This document shows, one piece after another, positions 1 through 7,921 of a DNA stretch of 40,823 bases (positions are counted from its first letter, which is position 1; every line of letters starts with the position of its first letter). Below the pieces are notes generated by a model, which saw only the letters and a program-made list of their open reading frames with translations, had not been told where the DNA came from and did not search any database. The position numbers and the translations under genes are program-made. Source of the stretch: Candidatus Calditenuaceae archaeon (lineage in GTDB: Archaea; Thermoproteota; Nitrososphaeria_A; Caldarchaeales; Calditenuaceae); the NCBI GenBank assembly GCA_025058055.1, contig JANXEU010000027.1, positions 1 to 40,823 on the forward strand, in the 5' to 3' direction.

Positions 1-347
1 TGAGACCGGACTTCGTCAACATATCGAGGTTCTACCCGCGGCCGAAGACAGAGGCCGCGAGGCTGAGACCTCTCAGCGACGAGGTCGTCAACCGGAGGAG
101 CAGGGCCCTGACGGAGGTCTGCTCGAGGATCTCCCGGGAGAGAATGAAGGAGTGGATCGGATGGGAGGGGTTGGCCCTAGTCGACGAAGTCGGTCCTCGT
201 GATGAAGCCATAGCGAGGAACATCGATTACAGGCCTATAGCCGTCCCAGGGACCGATGGGAGGTCGCTGCTCGGCAAGTGGGTGGAGGTTCAGGTTACAG
301 GCGCCAAGACCTTCTGTCTGATCGGCGAGCTGAAGGGTGTCCTATAG
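1..347 (+). CDS. MiaB-like tRNA methylthiotransferase, C-terminal part (5' truncated by window)
   Basis: The reading frame is open from base 3 to the TAG at 345-347 (114 residues). The ORF track shows only the last 67 residues from an internal ATG. The visible start contains NISRFYPRP followed by KTEAARL, the hallmark near the end of the radical-SAM domain of archaeal/eukaryotic CDKAL1-type enzymes that turn t6A37 of tRNA into ms2t6A37. The last 60 or so residues (WIGWEGLALVDEVG to TFCLIGELKG) match the TRAM RNA-binding domain that closes this family. The two iron-sulfur cluster regions lie upstream of the window and cannot be checked. The gene ends 8 bases before a convergent metalloprotease gene. 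Confidence 0.85.
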   Translation, partial: RPDFVNISRFYPRPKTEAARLRPLSDEVVNRRSRALTEVCSRISRERMKEWIGWEGLALVDEVGPRDEAIARNIDYRPIAVPGTDGRSLLGKWVEVQVTGAKTFCLIGELKGVL

Positions 348-355
348 GTCGAACT

Positions 356-841
356 TCAGGCGACGTAGGTGAGGTTCTCGTCGTCGAAGTGCCTCACGAG
401 CCTCGGTTCAGATGGTCCGCTCTGACCTTGGTTCAGCAGGGCCCTCACCTCCTCCTCACCGAGGGGCTTTACGGCGAACCTGAAGGCCGGATGGTCGTCT
501 CCGAACTCGGACCTCGTTATCTCCATCACCAGCCGACGGGTATCAGATTCGTCCACGTAGCCGAGTGAGTGGAGGTACTCGTGCAGCAGAACTGTGAAGA
601 GATAGGACTTGAGCTCGGTCGGGGAGACTCCTTGTCCCACGAGCGCCGAGATCACCCTTCTGTTCAAGACGATGAAGTTGGTTCCGACACCGTGGTAAGC
701 GAGGACGAAGACGGGCTCGTCGGCTAGGACCAGCATCAACCCCGCCCTCCTGATGCCCAACCTCCCCTCGACTATCCTCTTGACTAGCGTGAAGACGTCA
801 CGAAAATCCTTAGCCCTCTCGAGCTCTGACTTGGCGTCCAA
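356..841 (-). CDS. small HExxH metalloprotease-like protein
   Basis: A 161-residue soluble protein with a gluzincin-type motif HEYLHSLGY at residues 87-95, where the two His and the Glu would bind and activate a catalytic zinc. No signal peptide or membrane segment is visible, so it is probably cytoplasmic. The N-terminal half (DVFTLVKRIVEGRLG, then LMLVLADEPVF) resembles conserved archaeal hypothetical proteins with a minimal metallopeptidase fold; I do not recognise a named family. The start is TTG at 839-841, the only start that keeps the N-terminal helix. Its third zinc ligand is not obvious. It is divergent from the prefoldin gene across about 160 bp. Confidence 0.6.
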   Translation of the reverse strand: MDAKSELERAKDFRDVFTLVKRIVEGRLGIRRAGLMLVLADEPVFVLAYHGVGTNFIVLNRRVISALVGQGVSPTELKSYLFTVLLHEYLHSLGYVDESDTRRLVMEITRSEFGDDHPAFRFAVKPLGEEEVRALLNQGQSGPSEPRLVRHFDDENLTYVA

Positions 842-1004
842 CGTCCTACATTCTGCTCAGCACCTCATAACCGTTATCCCTTCAAAGCACCTCGTTAAGG
901 ATCAAGGAGCTCCACACGGGTCAGAGTCTACCTGTGCGTTCGGTTGGCGAAGCCACGTCGAGAGGCAAAACCCTAATACCGGGGTATGGAGGAGTGGACG
1001 CGGG

Positions 1005-1370
1005 ATGTCTGCCAGCGAACTACCGATGAACGTACAGCAACAACTGGCTAGGCTCCAGCAGCTCCAACAGACCTTAGCGGCCCTCCTCTCGGAGAAGCAG
1101 AGAATCCAGTCGGAGCTCGAGGAGATCAAGTTGGCGCTGGAGGAGCTCTCCAAGGTCGACGAGTCGGTGATCGTCTACAAGGCTGTGGGGCCGCTGCTTA
1201 TCCAGACCGCTAAGGAGAAGGTGGTCACCGAACTCTCAGAGAAGAGGGACCTGAACGACACCAGGCTGAAGGTCCTCGAGAAGCAGGAGGCTAGGACGAG
1301 GAGCCAGATCGCATCGCTCCAGAAGGAGATACAGATGAGTCTTGGGACCGGTCGGTCAGAGGAGTCGTGA
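1005..1370 (+). CDS. pfdB: prefoldin beta subunit
   Basis: A 121-residue protein made of two long coiled-coil helices (QQQLARLQQLQQTL and VLEKQEARTRSQIASLQKEI) around a short beta-hairpin segment ESVIVYKAVGPLLIQ, which is the prefoldin beta core. Prefoldin (alpha2beta4) holds unfolded proteins and passes them to the thermosome. The ORF track runs 84 residues further upstream, but that part is not prefoldin-like; the ATG at 1005 (MSASELPMNV) gives the family's usual length of about 120. A second in-frame ATG is at 1026. The stop overlaps the next start (GTGA), so it is co-transcribed with the DHH gene. Confidence 0.9.
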   Translation: MSASELPMNVQQQLARLQQLQQTLAALLSEKQRIQSELEEIKLALEELSKVDESVIVYKAVGPLLIQTAKEKVVTELSEKRDLNDTRLKVLEKQEARTRSQIASLQKEIQMSLGTGRSEES

Positions 1371-2401
1371 GCGCCCGATCGATGGCGCACAGGGATCTAA
1401 TCAGGTCTCCTGAGCTCATCTGGAGGCTCTGGGAACGCTTATCGGCCCTCCGGGGACTGAGGGTTACGATCCTCACACACGTCGGCGGGGATCCGGACTC
1501 GCTGGCCTCCTCGATGGTCCTTAAGTCACTGCTCGAGAGGGCTATCGGGTGCGCTGAGGTACACGTTCACGTCCCCGGAGAATTCTCCGACTCGGCGAAG
1601 AGGTTCGCGTCGGCCCTCGAGATGAAGCTGGCGCATGAGCTTCCCGACTCGGACTCGTACGTCGCGGTCGACGTCGGATCACCCTCACAACTGGGAGAAG
1701 TGCTGGCTCAAGTCGCCGAAAGGTTAATCGTCATCGATCACCACCAGCCTCAACAAACCTTCAACTCTTCAGAGGTTTTCGCGGCGCCCGAGTACCGCTC
1801 CTGCTCGGAGATCGTTCTGGACCTCTGCATCCACGCGGGTTACCATCCAGAACCTCTCGAGGCAACCGCCCTTTACTTCGGATCCTATTACGACACCGTG
1901 AGACTCACCACGAGCGACTCTCTGGTCCTGAGAAAGGTCGGTGTTCTGGGCGAGCTGGGTGCTGAACCAGGCACGTTCTCTGACAGGCTGGAAATCCCTC
2001 CGGACTACTCTGAGAGGGTCGCGAGACTCAAGGGCATCAGGAGGGCGAGGCTCTACAGGTGCGAGAACGTGATCGTCGCTCTCACGAGGGTCAGCGCCTT
2101 CAGGCCCTCAGTTGCTAGGGCCCTGCTCATGGCAGGTGCGGGCATAGCGGTCATCGGAGACGAAGTCGACGGTGTCTCGGAACTGACCTTCAGGGTCGCG
2201 AACGAGGTCGTGTCGACTTACTCGTTCAACGTCGTGAGGGACTTGGTTAACCCGCTCATCTCGAGGTACGGAGGTTCAGGGGGAGGGCACGCTGCGGCTG
2301 CGAGGGCGAGTGTCCGCGCAGGACTTGAGGAGGTCTTCAGGAGGTGCGTAGAGCTGATAGGCGGGATGCTGGGCACCAACCTATCGCCGGTGGACGAATG
2401 A
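1367..2401 (+). CDS. DHH/DHHA1 family phosphoesterase
   Basis: A 344-residue protein of the DHH superfamily (RecJ-like exonucleases, nanoRNases, pAp phosphatases). Visible metal-binding motifs are HVGGDPDSLAS (motif I), AVDVGS (motif II), VIDHHQP (the DHH motif) and, after about 300 residues, the C-terminal DHHA1 nucleic-acid or substrate loop GGSGGGHAAAA. Archaeal members of this length act on short oligonucleotides or single-stranded nucleic acids; the substrate cannot be fixed here. It starts at GTG 1367, overlapping the prefoldin stop, with an alternative ATG at 1382. Its stop overlaps the next gene (ATGA at 2398), so it belongs to the same operon as the ECF transporter genes. Confidence 0.85.
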   Translation: MSARSMAHRDLIRSPELIWRLWERLSALRGLRVTILTHVGGDPDSLASSMVLKSLLERAIGCAEVHVHVPGEFSDSAKRFASALEMKLAHELPDSDSYVAVDVGSPSQLGEVLAQVAERLIVIDHHQPQQTFNSSEVFAAPEYRSCSEIVLDLCIHAGYHPEPLEATALYFGSYYDTVRLTTSDSLVLRKVGVLGELGAEPGTFSDRLEIPPDYSERVARLKGIRRARLYRCENVIVALTRVSAFRPSVARALLMAGAGIAVIGDEVDGVSELTFRVANEVVSTYSFNVVRDLVNPLISRYGGSGGGHAAAARASVRAGLEEVFRRCVELIGGMLGTNLSPVDE

Positions 2402-3249
2402 TGCCGATCATCGAGGTCGTGGACCTGAGGTTCAGATACGAGGGTTCAGAGACTTGGTCGATTGATGGACTCAGCCTAAAGGCCTCCGAGGGCGAGCTGG
2501 TGCTGGTGGTTGGGCCGACCGGTTCTGGTAAATCGACGCTACTCAGGGCCATAGTGGGTTTGGTGCCGCACTTCTACAGGGGGGAGTACCACGGCTCGGT
2601 GAGGGTCTGCGGAATCGATGTCTCCAACACGCCCGTACACGTAGTCGCGACCAAGGTGGGCATGGTCTTCCAGAACCCCGAGACTCAGCTCTTCTCAACG
2701 ACGGTGGAGGCGGAGATAGCGTTCCCGCTGGAGAACCTCGGCGTCCCGAGGAGCGAGATGCTGATCAGGGTTGAGGAGGCCCTGAGAGCGACTGGGATGG
2801 CCGAACTCAGAAAGAGGAACCCTGCGGAGCTCTCCGGAGGTCAGAAGCAACGGCTCGCGATCGCGTCAATCCTCGCCATGAGACCGGAGGTGCTCGTCCT
2901 AGACGAGCCCACCTCGATGCTCGACCCCGTGTCGGCGTCGGAGATCTTGGAGTTCGTGGTTCGTTACTGCAGATCGGAGCGAAGGACGTTGTTGATCTCC
3001 GAACACAGACTGGACCTTCTTGTCCCTCTAGTGGACAGGATGGTCATCATCACGGACGGCAAGATCTCCTTCGACGGCAGGCCTCACGATTTCTTCCTTC
3101 GTGGTACCGGTGAAGAGTTCAGGATTAAACCTCCCCGAGTCCCCGAGATCTACCACAAAGTGGTAGCGGCCGTCGGTCCGAACAAGTACGAGAGGGTACC
3201 GCTGACCGCGAGTGAGCTGGTGGAGCTGATCTCCTCCGGTGACCCTTGA
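2398..3249 (+). CDS. ecfA1: ECF transporter ATPase (EcfA1-like)
   Basis: A 283-residue ABC ATPase of an energy-coupling-factor transporter for vitamins or metal ions. All motifs are present: Walker A GPTGSGKST, the Q-loop FQNPETQLFS typical of EcfA/CbiO, the signature LSGGQKQR, Walker B VLVLDEPTS, and the switch His in SEHRLD. The start ATG at 2398 overlaps the DHH stop (ATGATG; a second ATG is at 2401); the ORF track's earlier start lies inside the DHH gene. Followed with TGATG coupling by the second ATPase and then the T subunit. The binding (S) component that decides the substrate is not in the window. Confidence 0.9.
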   Translation: MMPIIEVVDLRFRYEGSETWSIDGLSLKASEGELVLVVGPTGSGKSTLLRAIVGLVPHFYRGEYHGSVRVCGIDVSNTPVHVVATKVGMVFQNPETQLFSTTVEAEIAFPLENLGVPRSEMLIRVEEALRATGMAELRKRNPAELSGGQKQRLAIASILAMRPEVLVLDEPTSMLDPVSASEILEFVVRYCRSERRTLLISEHRLDLLVPLVDRMVIITDGKISFDGRPHDFFLRGTGEEFRIKPPRVPEIYHKVVAAVGPNKYERVPLTASELVELISSGDP

Positions 3250-4079
3250 TGCTGGAGGCGGTGAACGTTCGCTACGAGTATCATGGAGGTAAGGTCGCCT
3301 TAGACGGCGTTGACCTGCAGGTACGCGAGGGTGAGGTCGTGGCGCTCATGGGAAGCAACGGTGCTGGAAAGACAACGCTCATGAAAGTGCTCGTGGGATT
3401 GCTTAGGCCGAAGAGCGGGAAGGTCGTGCTGGACGGCTCGGAGATCTCTGAGTTGTCCTCGAAGGAAGTCGCGAGGAGGATCGGTTACGTACCCCAGATC
3501 GCCGACAGCCTGTTCTTCCTTGAGAGCGTCCGAGAGGAGATGAGATACGCCCTGAGGAACTTCGGCATCGGGGACGCAGACCACCGTGTCGAGTTCCTGC
3601 TCGAGAGGTTCGGGCTCAGCGAATTGAGGGACAGGTCTCCGTTCTCCCTCAGCGGCGGCCAGAAGAAGAGGCTCTCGATCGCAGTCGTGCTGGCTTGGGA
3701 CCCTAAGTACGTGCTCCTCGACGAACCGACTCTGGGCCAGGACAAATCGGGCAGAGAGGCGATAGCGTGGACCATCGAGTCTCTAAGGAGGGAGGGCAGG
3801 GGAGTTGTGGTGGCAACACACGACGTCGAGTTCGTGTCAGAGCTGGACCCTCAGGTGACTCTTCTTAGTTCAGGCAGGGTACTGGCCTCAGGTCAGGCTT
3901 ACGAGGTCCTCTCCGATGAGAAGTTGATGAAGTCCGCGAACCTGCTTCCCCCACAATCGGTCATCATATCGAAGCAACTGACGCGTCTGGGGATTCGGAC
4001 CACGCACAGGGTGAACGAGCTGGTGTCGAGCATCGCGACCCTCATGAGGTGCAAGGAGTTTGGCGACAAGCATCGCTGA
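3249..4079 (+). CDS. ecfA2: ECF transporter ATPase (EcfA2-like)
   Basis: A 276-residue ABC ATPase, partner of the upstream ATPase. Motifs: Walker A GSNGAGKTT, Q-loop YVPQIADSLFF, signature LSGGQKKR, Walker B YVLLDEPTLG, switch ATHDVEF. The C-terminal part carries the extra segment seen in EcfA proteins, where the two ATPases meet. ATG at 3249 overlaps the previous stop (TGATG); a TTG three bases upstream is the ORF track's choice. Its end overlaps the EcfT gene by 20 bases. The heterodimer of the two ATPases would drive the EcfT membrane protein. Confidence 0.9.
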   Translation: MLEAVNVRYEYHGGKVALDGVDLQVREGEVVALMGSNGAGKTTLMKVLVGLLRPKSGKVVLDGSEISELSSKEVARRIGYVPQIADSLFFLESVREEMRYALRNFGIGDADHRVEFLLERFGLSELRDRSPFSLSGGQKKRLSIAVVLAWDPKYVLLDEPTLGQDKSGREAIAWTIESLRREGRGVVVATHDVEFVSELDPQVTLLSSGRVLASGQAYEVLSDEKLMKSANLLPPQSVIISKQLTRLGIRTTHRVNELVSSIATLMRCKEFGDKHR

Positions 4080-4836
4080 CCTTCTCAGGTACAGGGAGAT
4101 TGAGTCACCGCTCATCAGGTTAGACCCGAGAGTGAAGCTCCTGATCTCCATCTATCTCTTCACCTCGACGCTGATCTTCGACAGGCCGCCCCTCCTCAGC
4201 GCCATCGTCTCCACCGCCGTGCTCCTCACAGTTGGGTTGACGCTCCACTCAATCGAGGCCTCTAGGAGGTTGCTGAGGACGATAAGGGCGCTCTCGTTCT
4301 TCCTGGCCTTCGTTGTGTTGCTGAACGTCCTAGGCTTCGTCACCCAGGGCCTGAACCCCCTGACGTTGGAGTTCGTGGCGATCACATCTTCGCAGTTATT
4401 GAGGTTCGTCGCGGCCATCGTGTCATTCTCGTTCTTCCTACTGACGGTTTCTCCGGAGGCGCTCGCAGCCACCCTCAGGTCGATGAGGCTACCTCACGAC
4501 TACGTCTTCGCGATGACCGCGGCGGTGAGGTTCGCACCGCTCTTCCTTGAGGAGATACAGGAGGTGATCGACTCCCAGAGGCTCAGGGGCGTCGACTACA
4601 GCACAAGAAACCCGGTCAAGCGTCTCAGGAACTACGTGAGGGCCTTCGTGCCGGTTGTGATAAACGCGCTCAAGAGGTCCTTCGAGATGGCAGAGGCCCT
4701 CGAGGTCAAGTGTTACGGCGCCGTCAGGAACAGAACCAGCTTTTACGTGCTGAGGCTCAGGAAGTCCGACGTGATGGTCCTCACAGCCACGACTGCGGTC
4801 TTCGCGTCGCTGGTCACTTTGAGACTGTTCCTCTGA
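4060..4836 (+). CDS. ecfT: ECF transporter transmembrane subunit (EcfT)
   Basis: A 258-residue membrane protein with about five to six hydrophobic segments. It opens with the EcfT signature SPLIRLDPRVKLLIS and contains two Arg-rich coupling-helix stretches (SQRLRGVDY around residue 172 and SFEMAEALEVKCYG around 210) that dock into the two ATPases. It starts at TTG 4060 inside the end of ecfA2; AAGGAG lies directly upstream but is unusually close to the start. Its tail overlaps the convergent homoserine dehydrogenase by about 23 bases. Transport substrate unknown because no S component is adjacent. Confidence 0.9.
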   Translation: MATSIADLLRYREIESPLIRLDPRVKLLISIYLFTSTLIFDRPPLLSAIVSTAVLLTVGLTLHSIEASRRLLRTIRALSFFLAFVVLLNVLGFVTQGLNPLTLEFVAITSSQLLRFVAAIVSFSFFLLTVSPEALAATLRSMRLPHDYVFAMTAAVRFAPLFLEEIQEVIDSQRLRGVDYSTRNPVKRLRNYVRAFVPVVINALKRSFEMAEALEVKCYGAVRNRTSFYVLRLRKSDVMVLTATTAVFASLVTLRLFL

Positions 4837-5806
4837 GACGAAACTCCACAACTTGGTGGAGGTCGTTTAGCAGCGCCGCGACTGTCGGCTCGCCAGCACC
4901 GTGTCCGATCAACGTGAGGTCCCTCGCCAACCTGAACTTGAAGGTGATCGCATTGAGCGTGCCGTGGACGCAGAGCGGATCGTTCGCCTTCACCAGCCTC
5001 GGCGCCACGAGGAGTCTGCCGTCACTGTCGACCGATCCGATCAGCTTGACCGACATGCTGGACTCTCTTGCGGCCGCAACGGCCTCCTGCGTTACCTTCG
5101 CAATCCCAACGACCTTGACGTCCTCGAGGCCCTTCTCGAGACCCATCAGAGCGTTAGCGAGGATCAGGAGCTTAAGGGCGGTGTCGTAGCCGTTGATGTC
5201 GAGCGACGGGTCCCTCTCCGCGATGCCCATGTTCTGAGCCTCCCTCAGGGCCAGCTCAAACGTCAACCCCTCGAACTGCATCCTGCTGAGGATGTAATTG
5301 GTGGTGCCGTTGAGAATGCCTCTGATCGAGAGGAGCTCATCTCCACGCATGCAGAGCCTTCTGAGGGTGATCAGCGGGATGCCGCCGCCCACGGTCGCGT
5401 CGAAGAGTAGCAGAGTACCCGTCGATCTGGCGAGCTCCGTGAGCTCCCTGTAATGGAGGGCCACCGGTGCCTTGTTGGCGGTTACGACGTCGATTCCGTT
5501 GCTCAGGGCCGTCCTTACGTCGCTCAGACCAGGCTCGGCGCTTGGGAGGTTAGTCGGTGTCAGCTCCACCAGCACATCGAAAGCCCTCTCCCTCATCAGG
5601 GACAGCGCGCTCCCCTTTGTGAAACCCTCAGAGTCCCAGAGTTCTCCCCGAAGTTCGTCAGGAGATAGGCCGTGCACCCTGTAGAGGTAGCCTGTGGACC
5701 TCGAGACTCCCACGAGCTTGACGTTGGGAACCCTGTTGTCCATTAACTCCTTCGCGAGTAACCTGCCCAAGAAGCCGTAACCGTTAATGAAGATCCGTAA
5801 GTCCAG
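4814..5806 (-). CDS. hom: homoserine dehydrogenase
   Basis: Reduces aspartate semialdehyde to homoserine, the branch point to threonine and methionine. Family motifs are clear: TANKAPVAL, the dehydrogenase signature GILNGTTNYIL, and the catalytic region DPSLDINGYDTALK. The ORF track begins at TTG 5768-5770, which cuts off the Rossmann motif; reading upstream in frame gives LRIFINGYGFLGRLLA with the GxGxxG loop intact. There is no ATG, GTG or TTG upstream in frame, but a CTG at 5804-5806 sits seven bases after a strong GGAGGTG ribosome binding site, so CTG is the best start (330 residues). Downstream of, and co-directional with, an ACT-domain gene, its probable allosteric partner. Confidence 0.85.
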   Translation of the reverse strand: MDLRIFINGYGFLGRLLAKELMDNRVPNVKLVGVSRSTGYLYRVHGLSPDELRGELWDSEGFTKGSALSLMRERAFDVLVELTPTNLPSAEPGLSDVRTALSNGIDVVTANKAPVALHYRELTELARSTGTLLLFDATVGGGIPLITLRRLCMRGDELLSIRGILNGTTNYILSRMQFEGLTFELALREAQNMGIAERDPSLDINGYDTALKLLILANALMGLEKGLEDVKVVGIAKVTQEAVAAARESSMSVKLIGSVDSDGRLLVAPRLVKANDPLCVHGTLNAITFKFRLARDLTLIGHGAGEPTVAALLNDLHQVVEFRLRGTVSK

Positions 5807-5810
5807 AGCC

Positions 5811-6284
5811 TCACACCTCCGACACCGCGAGGGCTCCGTATCTCTCAGCGATCGAGGTGAGGTCCTCGTGCAGCTCTGAGACCTTGTCCGCAGGAACCTC
5901 CATCAGAAGCTTCACGGTGAGGCTCTCGCCGAACCCGCGAGTGGATGACTCGATGACCCTGTAACCCCTCAACTCGAGCTCTGAGAGAAGTGAGTCCAGC
6001 CTGACACCTCCCACGACGATCGCCATGACCATTTGCTTCTCTAGGCTCTCTGCTCCCATGACCGGAACTCCGACGCCTTCGATCCCCTTCCTCGCCCTCT
6101 CGAGGCTCTGAAGGTCAGGGAACTCGACGTTGATGCTGACCGGCACGTACCCGGAAGTTATGATCTCCCTGTTGTGGACGATGGAGATGATGTTGCCTCC
6201 AGCTAGCGCGATCTGCTCGAGGACTCTCAGCAGCGTCCCGGGCCTGTCGATCAGCGCACAGGTCAGCCTCACTCTCTGCCTCAA
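5811..6284 (-). CDS. ACT-domain regulatory protein
   Basis: A 157-residue protein with one clear N-terminal ACT domain (RPGTLLRVLEQIALAGGNI) and a second, weaker ACT-like half (AIVVGGVRLDSLLSELELRGYRV). ACT domains bind amino acids and control enzymes allosterically. In many archaea a stand-alone protein like this is encoded next to homoserine dehydrogenase, as here: the two genes overlap the same ribosome binding site region on the minus strand. The most likely role is threonine or methionine feedback sensing for the neighbour, an inference from context. Starts at TTG 6282-6284 with GGTGAG a few bases upstream. Confidence 0.8.
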   Translation of the reverse strand: MRQRVRLTCALIDRPGTLLRVLEQIALAGGNIISIVHNREIITSGYVPVSINVEFPDLQSLERARKGIEGVGVPVMGAESLEKQMVMAIVVGGVRLDSLLSELELRGYRVIESSTRGFGESLTVKLLMEVPADKVSELHEDLTSIAERYGALAVSEV

Positions 6285-6410
6285 CGTCTCACCCTCAGCA
6301 TCCGCGTTGAATGGTCTTGGTGTCTAAATTAGTATGTGACGGCCTTTATGAAAGGATTCAGATACTCATCGGTGAGTTGAGTTAGTCGCAGCGGTCCTTC
6401 AGATCGACGC

Positions 6411-7883
6411 TCACCCTGCGCTGGGGAAGGAGAGGGCCCTCTCCAGCCATGCTCTCAGCTCAGACGAATGGACTCTGACCTGCTGTGTCGTGTCCCTGTC
6501 GCGGACCGTGACCGTGTCGTCCTTCAGAGTCTGATAATCTACCGTCACGCAGTAGGGAACTCCGATCTCGTCGAGCATGTGATACCTCTTCCCGATCGCG
6601 TCCTTCGACTCGTAGACCGCGTCGAACTCCATCCTCAGAGATTCATAGATGTCCCAAGCCTTCTCCGGAAGACCGTCCTTCTCGACCAGAGGCAGAACGG
6701 CCACCTGAACTGGTGCGAGGAACCTAGGCACCCTCAGAACCCTCCTCTTCTGCTCCCTGACGTAATTGAGCTCCATCAACACGTAGACGCTCCTGTCGAC
6801 ACCCATCGAGAGCTCGAAGACGTGTGGGAGGACCTTCCTGTTGCGGTTGGGGACGGTGAGGTCCTTTCCGCTCACCCTCATGTGTCCAGAGAGGTCATAG
6901 TCGCCCCTGTAATTGCACGCGACCAGCTCCACCCACCCGAGCGACGTCTGTACCTCGAGGTCCCACGCTTCCCTTGCGTAGAAGGCCTTCTCGTCCTCGC
7001 CGAGCCTTCTGAGCCTGACCTTAGACCTCTCGACGCCGAGCAACTCGTAGAACCTCTGCATCAGCGCGAGGTAGTAAGCGGGAAGCCAGTGGGAGACCAG
7101 ACCAGTCCTTAGGGCCTCCTCAACGGAGACCTCTCTGAAGTCACATCTCTCGTCGCCGAACCTAAGCACGTAGTCCTTCAGCCTCTTCCACCTCAGCGGG
7201 TCCACGTCGTCCTCGGGGTCGAAGAAGACCTCTACCTCGGCTTGGTAGAACTCCCTGAGTCTGAGAAGGCTTTGCCTGGGGGAGATCTCGTTCCTGAAGC
7301 TCTTCCCGAACTGACAGAGGGGGAGAGGTAGCTTGGACCAGCCTACCTTGTACGTCCTGAGGAAGTCGACGAAGAGCGACTGGCACGTCTCGGGCCTGAG
7401 GTAGGCCTCCTCGCCCTCGCCGCCGACGCTGACTTTGAACATCATGTTGAACCTCTCGACGCCGCCGAACTCACCGCCGCACCTCTGGCACCTGATCCCG
7501 TTCTCGAGGATGAGCGCGTAGATCTCCTCGTCCCCGAGCCTCTCTGGAACTATTCTGCCTGTGAGCTCTTGAATCAGCCTGTCAGCCCTGTAGATGGCCC
7601 CACAGTTCTTACACTTGGTCACCGGGTCCGCGAACGAGGCGAGATGTCCCGATGCGACGAAGACCTTCTTGGCCATGACGATGGAGCCGTCGAGCTCGAC
7701 CATGCCGTCGTACCTGACGACGTAGCGCCTCCACGCCTCCACGAACCGGTTCCTCAACCCAAGGCCTAAAGGGCCGTAGTCCCAGAACCCAGCAGGCGCA
7801 TCGTCGTAGATCTCGCAGGCCGGGAAGAAGAAGCCCCTCTTCAAGGAGAGGTCGATCAGCTCATCGTAGACTCTGCTGGACAT
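6411..7883 (-). CDS. glyS: glycyl-tRNA synthetase (archaeal/eukaryotic dimeric type)
   Basis: A 490-residue class II synthetase that charges tRNA-Gly. It opens with the family's SLKRGFFFPACEIY and GFWDYGPLGLGL (motif 1 region), carries an insert with CKNCGAIYRAD and CQRCGGEF that looks like a zinc site, motif 2 FGKSFRNEISPRQSLLRLREF, and motif 3 near VFELSMGVDRSVYVL. The C-terminal anticodon-binding domain (VAVLPLV to VTVRDRDTTQQVRV) is complete. ATG start at 7881-7883. It lies on the same strand as, and upstream of, the ACT-hom pair. Confidence 0.95.
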   Translation of the reverse strand: MSSRVYDELIDLSLKRGFFFPACEIYDDAPAGFWDYGPLGLGLRNRFVEAWRRYVVRYDGMVELDGSIVMAKKVFVASGHLASFADPVTKCKNCGAIYRADRLIQELTGRIVPERLGDEEIYALILENGIRCQRCGGEFGGVERFNMMFKVSVGGEGEEAYLRPETCQSLFVDFLRTYKVGWSKLPLPLCQFGKSFRNEISPRQSLLRLREFYQAEVEVFFDPEDDVDPLRWKRLKDYVLRFGDERCDFREVSVEEALRTGLVSHWLPAYYLALMQRFYELLGVERSKVRLRRLGEDEKAFYAREAWDLEVQTSLGWVELVACNYRGDYDLSGHMRVSGKDLTVPNRNRKVLPHVFELSMGVDRSVYVLMELNYVREQKRRVLRVPRFLAPVQVAVLPLVEKDGLPEKAWDIYESLRMEFDAVYESKDAIGKRYHMLDEIGVPYCVTVDYQTLKDDTVTVRDRDTTQQVRVHSSELRAWLERALSFPSAG

Positions 7884-7921
7884 CGCCGAATCGAACCGTC
7901 AGGACGTCATAGAAAAACCCA

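Noticed and set aside
753-1004. Long N-terminal extension of the prefoldin ORF
   Set aside because: Not prefoldin-like and it runs through the divergent promoter; the ATG at 1005 gives the normal length.
6468-7112. 214-residue plus-strand ORF inside glyS
   Set aside because: Antisense shadow of a well-conserved gene; no recognisable motif.
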